NCBI GenBank assembly: GCA_937959375.1
Contig: CALGLS010000086.1
Span: 1-19,345, forward strand
DNA: 19,345 nt
From: an uncultured Saprospiraceae bacterium
Lineage (GTDB): Bacteria; Bacteroidota; Bacteroidia; Chitinophagales; Saprospiraceae
Direction of reading: 5' to 3'
Position 1 is the stretch's first letter. Each line of letters begins with the position of its first letter. Shown one piece after another: positions 13,111 to 19,345 of this stretch. The notes under the pieces are model-generated. The model was given only the letters and a program-made list of their open reading frames with translations, had not been told where the DNA came from and ran no database searches. The position numbers were made by a program, and so were the translations under genes.

Positions 13111-15552
13111 TCATTCCTTCCCAATCACCTCAAACTCTCGCTCCAAGCGATACCCATCGCCATCTACCAAGACCAACAAATGTTTTCCCACTGTAGGATT
13201 CAAAGCCAATTCATGAAAGTCGCTTGTGCTCCCCAAATAAGTATCATCCATATGCCAATGAATAATTGCATTAGAAGTGCGGTGAGTCGCCTTAAAAATG
13301 GTGGCACTAGGAGAACCATCCAAATTGATGGGAATAAATATTTGCTCAATATCTTTTGGATAGATTAATTGCAAAGGCTGATGAGCAGTGGAGCCTCCTC
13401 CGGAAGCTGCGCAATCTGTTCGAAAGGGTGGAAGTACTTTGTAAGAAGGATCTCTGCTCATGGCATAGTGTGCTTCTAGCGGAGGAAGTACAAACCAAGG
13501 CTGATGAATCATCTCAGAACTATTGACACAGCTGCTGTTGACCTGGTATTGCTCTGTAGCGTCCAGATGGATTAGTTGATGGTAAGAGCAAGCTTTTGTT
13601 TTTAAACCGCTTAGAGGGACTGCCAGCGTGTCTGATTCGCAGAGGTCCAAGGCACGGTAACCACTTTTTGTGCAAACAGGAATATCAACCAGTTCATCAT
13701 GAGGTGCCTCAAACCATTTGCCCCCAGGCAGTAAACTAAATACATCAAACAAAATGGGTGCAGCAGCTTTCACACCTACTAAACCAGGTCGGCCCTCACC
13801 ATCCGCATTTCCAGCCCAAACGCCCACAGCATATTTGGTATTGACACCCACAGCCCATGCATCTCTAAAACCAAAACTGGTTCCTGTTTTCCAAGCAATC
13901 TTTTGGCTAGATTGGAATTGCTGCCAATCACCTTCAGTTCCGGGCCGTTCCACTTCTTGCATGGCCTCAAACGTTTTGTAAATAGCAGCAGCCGATAAGA
14001 TGGATTGATTGCGAACACCAGGTCCCTTTTTTTTCGATGGTTGCTTTGTCGCAAAATAAACGGGCTTTCGAAAATCTTCCGGATGGTATAGACCATTGTT
14101 TTCAGAAAAATGATTAAGCGTACGAGCCATGCAAGCATAGGCGTTGGTAACTTCCCAAAGATTCACTTCTGCTCCTCCCAAAATCAAAGTAAGACCGTAA
14201 TGCTGCGGTGGCTTAGTGAAAGTGGTAAAGCCAATTTGCTGTAAACCAAAATGAAATTTTTCAACACTGTAATCTTGTAGCATCCGTACAAAAGGAACAT
14301 TCAATGAACGTGATAGTGCTCGCTTCGCTGGAACAACTCCAGAGTATTTACGATTGTAATTTTCAGGACGATAACCATTGATATGTGTCGGTACATCTGG
14401 GATTAGGCTTTCGCCCAAAATGTATCCATCGTCTAGCATTTTTGCAAAGAGAAATGGTTTGATAATACTTCCTGTACTTCTTTTTGCTTGTATGATGTCA
14501 ACCGCTTCACTGTGTTTTTTTCCTGTGCCTGGTGCATTGCCAACATAAGCGAGTACCTCTCCCGTTTGGATGTCAAGTACGAGTATTGCTAGATTGTGAA
14601 TTTCATTACCAGCAAGTAATTCGTGTTGATATTTAGCAATCTCATTACAACGCTCTTGTAGTGCAGGATCGATCGTCGTGCGTAGTCGAGTGCGTTTGCC
14701 TTTTTTATTTTTAAACTGATCAATGTAAGCGCGCTCTAATAAATGGGGGGCGTATTGTGGCAGTGGGAGAGGAGCATCAGGAAGTGTTTCCTCCATCGCT
14801 AATTCTAACGTAAATTGGTCTATTTTTCCTTGTTGGAAAAGGCGCCGGAGTAATCTGTTGCGTTTAGCAATTAGAGCAGATCTGTTACGGCCAGGATGTA
14901 TGAGCGCGGGACTATTTGGGAGCACCGCTAAGGTCGCAGCTTCTGACCAGGACATCAAATCAGGTTGCTTGCCAAAGTATCGCCAAGAGGCTGTTTCTAA
15001 ACCTACTACGTTGCCTCCGAAGGGAGCGTGGGCGGCATAGAGTTGTAATAATTCTTCTTTGCTGTAGCGAAATTCTAATCGTGTGGCTAGAATGGCTTCT
15101 ACTAGTTTTTGAAATACACTTCTACTTTTACCCTTTCGGGAAAGTCGCATAATTTGCATGCTGATGGTACTCCCGCCACTTACAATTTTTCCTGCGGCTA
15201 TATTTTGTTTTATGGCTCGACCCAGTGCTCTAATATCTATGCCATGATGCTTATAAAAACGTCGATCTTCAAATTCTAGTAGAGCAGTTACATATTTTTC
15301 AGGAAGTTCTTTTCCTTCCGGAAAACGCCACTGTCCATCTGCTGCAATACGAGCACCTAGCAGTTCTCCATGTTTATCTTCCAGGATCATGCAATATGGA
15401 TCTTTGAAAAGTGGATCAGGAAGAGCGAAGAAATACCAAAGGAGGGCGATGAGAAAGACAATACCGAAGATGCGCGAATGGCGTTTTACAATTGCAAGGA
15501 TAGTTGTAATTGTTTGAACAATGCGTGATGGTTTGGCTTTCTTGGATTGCAA
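13111..15552 (-). CDS. pbpC: Penicillin-binding protein 1C, bifunctional peptidoglycan synthase
   Basis: An 813-residue inner-membrane enzyme that would polymerise lipid II and carry a transpeptidase domain. Residues 28-44 form the membrane anchor. Residues about 60-240 form the GT51 glycosyltransferase: EFEDRRFYKHHGID with catalytic-type E95, GGSTISMQ, and RYFGK. Residues about 290-610 form the transpeptidase with S362-x-x-K365 (GSIIKPF), S416-L-N418 and K555-T-G (WKTGTSFGFRDAW). The C terminus (about 725-810) resembles the BiPBP_C domain that marks PBP1C. No ATG lies in frame ahead of the anchor; the TTG at 15552 is preferred because a -7-like box lies 23 bases upstream. In many bacteria the neighbour is an alpha-2-macroglobulin-like lipoprotein, but here the upstream gene is a different lipoprotein. 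All active-site motifs are intact. Confidence 0.93.
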   Translation of the reverse strand: MQSKKAKPSRIVQTITTILAIVKRHSRIFGIVFLIALLWYFFALPDPLFKDPYCMILEDKHGELLGARIAADGQWRFPEGKELPEKYVTALLEFEDRRFYKHHGIDIRALGRAIKQNIAAGKIVSGGSTISMQIMRLSRKGKSRSVFQKLVEAILATRLEFRYSKEELLQLYAAHAPFGGNVVGLETASWRYFGKQPDLMSWSEAATLAVLPNSPALIHPGRNRSALIAKRNRLLRRLFQQGKIDQFTLELAMEETLPDAPLPLPQYAPHLLERAYIDQFKNKKGKRTRLRTTIDPALQERCNEIAKYQHELLAGNEIHNLAILVLDIQTGEVLAYVGNAPGTGKKHSEAVDIIQAKRSTGSIIKPFLFAKMLDDGYILGESLIPDVPTHINGYRPENYNRKYSGVVPAKRALSRSLNVPFVRMLQDYSVEKFHFGLQQIGFTTFTKPPQHYGLTLILGGAEVNLWEVTNAYACMARTLNHFSENNGLYHPEDFRKPVYFATKQPSKKKGPGVRNQSILSAAAIYKTFEAMQEVERPGTEGDWQQFQSSQKIAWKTGTSFGFRDAWAVGVNTKYAVGVWAGNADGEGRPGLVGVKAAAPILFDVFSLLPGGKWFEAPHDELVDIPVCTKSGYRALDLCESDTLAVPLSGLKTKACSYHQLIHLDATEQYQVNSSCVNSSEMIHQPWFVLPPLEAHYAMSRDPSYKVLPPFRTDCAASGGGSTAHQPLQLIYPKDIEQIFIPINLDGSPSATIFKATHRTSNAIIHWHMDDTYLGSTSDFHELALNPTVGKHLLVLVDGDGYRLEREFEVIGKE

Positions 15553-15574
15553 GATTTTGTTTCTTTTTTCTTTT

Positions 15575-15582
15575 CCAAAATA
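15575..15582 (-). promoter_or_regulatory. -7-like box of pbpC
   Basis: Reverse complement TATTTTGG, one mismatch from TAnnTTTG, 23 bases before the TTG start. The geometry matches that of the channel and tex genes. Confidence 0.35.
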
Positions 15583-15700
15583 TCTTCTAATGCGGAATTG
15601 ATTGTTCTCTTTCTTAACCGTTTTTTTATGAAATTAATTACAAACGAAGAAGCACTAAATCAAAGTAAGATTAACACCTTTTTCATACCTAGGAAATGTA

Positions 15701-15734
15701 AAGTTCTAATAGAAGCTAGCTTCTATTAGAACTT
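15701..15734. repeat. Perfect 34-bp palindrome without loop
   Basis: AAGTTCTAATAGAAGCT (15701-15717) is followed at once by its exact reverse complement AGCTTCTATTAGAACTT (15718-15734). It lies between the 3' end of the metallopeptidase gene and the start of pbpC. No T-run follows on either strand, so it is not a standard terminator. Confidence 0.9.
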
Positions 15735-15735
15735 C

Positions 15736-15762
15736 AATCCTGTAAATCCTGTTCATCATGTC
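15736..15762 (+). repeat. Three tandem nonamers AATCCTGTA
   Basis: AATCCTGTA (15736-15744), AATCCTGTT (15745-15753), CATCATGTC (15754-15762), with an exact 9-base period, starting two bases after the palindrome. The remainder, 15763-15891, shows no gene. Confidence 0.65.
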
Positions 15763-15891
15763 CAAGAAAAAAAATATAACATTGTACCATTAATAAGCAA
15801 CAGCATTGCTAAAGGAAAAACATAAAAAGTAACAAAGTAGATTCATGCGATTGCGCTGCATCTCTACGTCCTAAACAACGTAAGAACAATA

Positions 15892-16947
15892 TTATTGATC
15901 ACTTTTTAAAATCTCCTTAATCTCTCCAATTAATGCTTTTCCTTCAGTAGAAAAACGATTCAAATATTCCGGTGATTCAACAGACAGAACAGCATACATA
16001 AAATTATCAGCCATCACCTCGTCCGGATGAATAATGTAATTGGTGTTGTCTTTTATCTGTCTAAAAAAGTCAGCCATTAATGCTTGAGAAATAGTGCTAT
16101 TCCCATTCTTGTCAGAAACAACTTTTATCATTCGAGACAAAGGTGGCTTGATTTCAAAAAGTCCAAAATCTACATAGTCAAAGAAATCTTTAGTATTAGG
16201 ATCGTATGCTTCCTTTTTAGAAAATAAAACAGGAATGGCTAAGACAGGAGATCCTTTTTCTTGTTCCAGTTTAATGGCAAAACCGATATTGACACCATCA
16301 GGATTGGTCAACATCTTCTTTTTAAGCGCTTCGTCAAAAACCAAATATTCAGGATTGTTAATTCGCTTGAAGCCAATTAGTTCATAAAGTTCATCCTGTT
16401 TTTTCGGATTGAATCGAGAATAAATATGAAACAATTCATGTAGCATAGTAGAGTAGAAGGATTCCTCATTTGGGGTTTCTAGTACATACTTTGGAATGAC
16501 GATAATATTGTCACGCGTATAATAAACGGAAGGGCCATAATGCTTTGCATGTGTTTTTATCAATCTAATTTCTGGCAGAACCAAATCAGATGATAATTTC
16601 GAACATTGTGTATGCATGCGCTTCATGATGCGCGTAATCATCTCTTTTTCCGATGCTGTAAATGAAGCGACATCTTTTTGAATATAACTTTTATATTCGG
16701 CCAAGACATCATCTCTATTGGCATCTTTAGCATGTGGCTTGTTCATTTGGATGTCCATATCCACCATACTTATTTTTTCAAAAAAGCCTTCGCGCTCATC
16801 AAGAACAATCGCCTGAGAAGCTTTTACACTATCCAAGAATATTACCTTATGTTGTTCTGATAGTTGAATAAAGTTAACCTGCTTTTGACTTTTACAAGCC
16901 ACCAAAGTCAGCACAACAAAACAGAAAATAAATTGAAGGTTTTTCAT
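15892..16947 (-). CDS. Lipoprotein with HExxH metallopeptidase-like motif
   Basis: A 351-residue protein with a lipoprotein signal (MKNLQFIFCFVVLTLVAC, lipobox LVAC, acylated at C18). The mature part has STMLHELFHIYSRF with HExxH at H170-E171-L172-F173-H174, the zinc-binding and catalytic motif of many metallopeptidases. A downstream IIHPDEVMADNF (around 305-316) offers E310 as a third ligand, a pattern seen in some zinc peptidases where a Glu follows in an acidic helix. I cannot name the family. It is probably anchored in the outer or inner membrane facing the periplasm. Substrate is unknown. The lipobox fixes the start at 16947, and a -7-like box lies 13 bases upstream. It lies between tex and pbpC on the same strand with gaps of 172 and 339 bases, so a shared transcript is unlikely. 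Confidence 0.75.
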   Translation of the reverse strand: MKNLQFIFCFVVLTLVACKSQKQVNFIQLSEQHKVIFLDSVKASQAIVLDEREGFFEKISMVDMDIQMNKPHAKDANRDDVLAEYKSYIQKDVASFTASEKEMITRIMKRMHTQCSKLSSDLVLPEIRLIKTHAKHYGPSVYYTRDNIIVIPKYVLETPNEESFYSTMLHELFHIYSRFNPKKQDELYELIGFKRINNPEYLVFDEALKKKMLTNPDGVNIGFAIKLEQEKGSPVLAIPVLFSKKEAYDPNTKDFFDYVDFGLFEIKPPLSRMIKVVSDKNGNSTISQALMADFFRQIKDNTNYIIHPDEVMADNFMYAVLSVESPEYLNRFSTEGKALIGEIKEILKSDQ

Positions 16948-16960
16948 TGTTCTTAATTTT

Positions 16961-16968
16961 TAAAGGTA
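16961..16968 (-). promoter_or_regulatory. -7-like box of the lipoprotein gene
   Basis: Reverse complement TACCTTTA, one mismatch from TAnnTTTG, 13 bases before the ATG. No clear -33 element. Confidence 0.35.
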
Positions 16969-16990
16969 AAAAACTAATAATTAGAATTAG

Positions 16991-17098
16991 CAAACTCAAT
17001 GTCAAACTCAATGTCAAACTCAATTTATCAAGAGCGATTCGTCAAACGCGATCTGAGTGAAATTGAACTTGAGTTTGAAATTGAACTTGAATTTCAAA
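16991..17098. repeat. Inverted hexameric repeat (CAAACTCAATGT arms)
   Basis: Left arm: CAAACTCAATGT twice and then CAAACTCAATTT (16991-17026), an exact 12-base period. Centre about 17027-17059. Right arm 17060-17098 is TTGAAC/TTGAGT/TTGAAA-type, largely complementary to the left. It lies between tex (3' end) and the lipoprotein gene, where a transcript end is expected. Confidence 0.8.
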
Positions 17099-17119
17099 TA
17101 CTCGTTCAGCAAGCTAAGT

Positions 17120-19246
17120 CTAGCCCTCCAATCGCATACTCAAACTAACTCGTCCACGTTCCTTATCAAGTTCAAGGATACGAACCCGTACCTCCTGTGC
17201 TACACTCACTACCTCAGAAGGATCCTTCACAAAGCGATTCGCAATTTGAGAAATGTGTACCAAGCCATCTCCTTTAATTCCAATATCAACGAAGGCTCCA
17301 AAGTTAGTAACGTTTGTCACAACACCCGGTACAATCATTCCCTCATTCAAATCATCAATAGTACTTATTGCAGCGAACTCAACAGTCTTTGCTTCTCCAC
17401 GTGGATCTAATCCCGGTTTTTCCAATTCAGATAGAATATCTTTTAGTGTGGGTAGACCCACTTCTTCAGAAACGTAATTGTTGAGTTTTACTTCTTGGCG
17501 AAGTGATTTATCTTCAATGAGTTGTTGAACTTTACAACCAAGGTCATCAGCCATTTTCTTGACTAGTTTATAACGCTCAGGATGCACGGCAGTATTGTCC
17601 AGTGGGTTTTTCGCGTTTGGTACGCGGAGAAATCCTGCACATTGCTCAAAGGCCTTGTCACCCATACGAGGAACTTTCTTAAGCTGGCTTCTACTAGTAA
17701 TGCTTCCTTCTTTTTGACGAAAGTCAACAATGTTTGCAGCGAGTACTGGGCCGAGACCTGAGACGTAAGTGAGCAAATGTTTACTTGCTGTATTTATGTT
17801 GATGCCGACAGAGTTTACACAAGATTCGACAACACGATCTAGACTGTCTTTTAATTTGACTTGGTTGACATCGTGTTGGTATTGTCCAACTCCAATCGAC
17901 TTAGGATCAATTTTTACTAGTTCTGCCAAAGGATCTAATAATCGACGACCAATAGAAACGGCACCACGTACCGTAATGTCTTCTGTTGGAAATTCTTCGC
18001 GTGCAATTTCAGAGGCAGAGTAGATAGAAGCACCTGATTCGTTGGTCAAAAATAGGTCGACTTCATTAGCTGGAAAAGCTTTGCGCATGATGGCGAGTGT
18101 TTCTCGTCCTGCTGTTCCATTTCCAATGGCAATGGCTTGAATTTTATATTTAGTAACCAACTTTTTGATTTGGTCGATCGATCGTTCTGTTTCTTTTTGA
18201 GGAGGATGCGGATAGATGGCTGTGTTATATAGTAGGTTGCCATTGTCATCAAGACAAACTACTTTACAACCTGTTCTAAAACCGGGGTCAATCGCTAGCA
18301 CTCTTTTTTGTCCTAGTGGCGGAGCCAACAGTAATTGTTGTAGATTGGTTGTAAATACTTTGATCGCTTCTTCGTCAGCAAGACCCTTACTGAGATTTCT
18401 ATATTCCGTTTCGATAGAAGGGGAGAGGAGGCGTTTATAGCTGTCTTCCATGGCAAGTTTTACCTGTCGAGTTGCTTCGCCATTTCCCGTAAGGAACAAC
18501 TTCTCTAAATCCCACAATGTGTCTTCTTCAGGAGGAGAGATATTGACTCTTAAAAAACCTTCTTCCTCACCTCTGCGAATCGCAAGTAGTCGATGAGAAG
18601 GACAGCGACTTAGTGCTTCTTCATATTCAAAGTAGTCGCGGTACTTTTTACCTGCTTCATCTTTTCCTCTTGCAACCTTTGATTTGATAATTGCATTTCT
18701 GCTAAAGGCAAAACGAACCTTGTTACGAGCTGCTTCATCTTCACTCATCCATTCAGAGATAATATGTCGCGCTCCTTCGAGAGCTGCATCTTCATCTGGC
18801 ACTTCGTCAGTTAAGAAAGGATCGATTAGTTTTGAGATTTGTTGTTGATTCTGTTGGAAGAGGGCAGTAGCTAAGGGTTCTAGACCTTTTTCACGAGCAA
18901 CAGAAGCTTTGGTCTTTCGCTTTTTCTTATAAGGAAGATAAATATCTTCTAATACAGTCAAGTCGTAAGTTGCTTCAATTCTTTTACGAAGATCGTCGGT
19001 TAGCTTGCCTTGTTCTTCAATAGAGCTGAGAATACTTTCGCGACGTTTTTCTAATTCATCTAGCTTTTTCATCTGCCCCTGAATGGCAGCAATTTCGACT
19101 TCGTCTAGTTCTCCCGTCGCTTCCTTTCTATAACGTGCTATAAATGGGATGGTCGCTCCTTCTCTTAGCAAACCTAGCGTATTTGTTACCTTTCGAATTG
19201 GCAGAGAAAGGCGATCTGATATTATGTTGATGTGCTTGTTTTCCAT
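17120..19246 (-). CDS. tex: Tex family S1 RNA-binding protein
   Basis: A 708-residue cytoplasmic nucleic-acid-binding protein of the Tex/YhgF family, linked to transcription and related to eukaryotic Spt6. Seen in order: N-terminal helical region with IPFIARYRKEATGELDE (around 33-49), DIYLPYKKKRKTKA (about 101-114), the YqgF-like RNase H fold beginning VLAIDPGFRTG (about 316-326), a helix-hairpin-helix part (ASKHLLTYVSGLGPVLAANIV), and a C-terminal S1 domain (about 636-708, VPGVVTNVTNFGAFVDIG...GLVHISQIA). Length and order are normal. The frame is open to a GTG at 19264, but a perfect -7 box overlaps that GTG, so transcription should begin downstream of it; the ATG at 19246 (MENKHINIISDRL) is therefore chosen. 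Confidence 0.96.
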   Translation of the reverse strand: MENKHINIISDRLSLPIRKVTNTLGLLREGATIPFIARYRKEATGELDEVEIAAIQGQMKKLDELEKRRESILSSIEEQGKLTDDLRKRIEATYDLTVLEDIYLPYKKKRKTKASVAREKGLEPLATALFQQNQQQISKLIDPFLTDEVPDEDAALEGARHIISEWMSEDEAARNKVRFAFSRNAIIKSKVARGKDEAGKKYRDYFEYEEALSRCPSHRLLAIRRGEEEGFLRVNISPPEEDTLWDLEKLFLTGNGEATRQVKLAMEDSYKRLLSPSIETEYRNLSKGLADEEAIKVFTTNLQQLLLAPPLGQKRVLAIDPGFRTGCKVVCLDDNGNLLYNTAIYPHPPQKETERSIDQIKKLVTKYKIQAIAIGNGTAGRETLAIMRKAFPANEVDLFLTNESGASIYSASEIAREEFPTEDITVRGAVSIGRRLLDPLAELVKIDPKSIGVGQYQHDVNQVKLKDSLDRVVESCVNSVGININTASKHLLTYVSGLGPVLAANIVDFRQKEGSITSRSQLKKVPRMGDKAFEQCAGFLRVPNAKNPLDNTAVHPERYKLVKKMADDLGCKVQQLIEDKSLRQEVKLNNYVSEEVGLPTLKDILSELEKPGLDPRGEAKTVEFAAISTIDDLNEGMIVPGVVTNVTNFGAFVDIGIKGDGLVHISQIANRFVKDPSEVVSVAQEVRVRILELDKERGRVSLSMRLEG

Positions 19247-19263
19247 ATAGTAATTGTTTGACA

Positions 19264-19271
19264 CAAAAGTA
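19264..19271 (-). promoter_or_regulatory. -7 box of tex
   Basis: Reverse complement TACTTTTG, a perfect TAnnTTTG, 17 bases before the ATG at 19246. It rules against the upstream GTG as start. A -33 TTTG is not evident. Confidence 0.55.
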
Positions 19272-19345
19272 GTTACTTATTGTTTGTTAGTATAGTATTC
19301 TGACGAAGAAATTTGCTTCAATTTATCCGAATCGTACTAACATTC

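Noticed and set aside
15547..15729. 60-codon + strand frame over the pbpC start region
   Set aside because: It lies over the pbpC promoter and ends in the palindrome; no start context and no family resemblance.
6736..17098. Hexamer arrays as CRISPR repeats
   Set aside because: There are no unique spacers of constant length; the units are contiguous, degenerate hexamers.
19247..19264. GTG start of tex six codons upstream
   Set aside because: A perfect -7 box overlaps the GTG, so it would lie upstream of the predicted transcription start.

Overview
The window is an AT-rich chromosomal segment from a member of the Bacteroidota. The evidence is the HU-CCDC81/SPOR protein, a class II (metal-type) KdsA, Tex, PbpC, a LytTR regulator paired with a LytS-type kinase, and start regions that lack Shine-Dalgarno sequences but carry Bacteroidota-type -7 boxes (TAnnTTTG, usually TACTTTTG here). 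Saprospiria-like is a guess. There are no rRNA or tRNA genes, no CRISPR array, and no complete insertion sequence or phage gene.

Layout. 1-4300 (+): the 3' part of an enoyl-CoA hydratase gene, a membrane HU/SPOR protein, kdsA (Kdo for lipopolysaccharide), and a tandem pair of small exported paralogues. These units end in strong hairpin terminators. 4300-7135 (+): a COG2509-type FAD oxidoreductase that looks leaderless, a DoxX-like membrane protein and a CBU_0592-like small membrane protein, separated by tandem and hexameric repeats. 7307-8164 (-): a six-TM voltage-gated-type K+ channel with a C-terminal zinc ribbon. 8165-11826 (+): a Crp/Fnr-like site, a LytTR response regulator, a short unannotated ORF for a 51-residue peptide with a double-glycine leader, a hairpin, and a soluble TPR histidine kinase. 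11827-13110: a gene-poor island with three copies of a hairpin-ended RNA-like element plus hexameric repeats. 13111-19246 (-): pbpC, a lipoprotein metallopeptidase and tex.

The strongest candidate for an undescribed system is 8541-11826. A small peptide with a bacteriocin/pheromone-type GG leader lies between a LytTR regulator and a histidine kinase that has TPR repeats but no signal peptide and no membrane segment. This layout would fit peptide signalling, with the peptide sensed inside the cell, but the linkage is inferred from position and motifs only. The second candidate is the three-copy RNA-like family at 12027-12898, whose stems show compensatory base changes. The third is a set of intergenic elements made of degenerate hexamers, some of which fold as long inverted repeats around short loops.

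All functional names come from reading the sequence. No database search was run.
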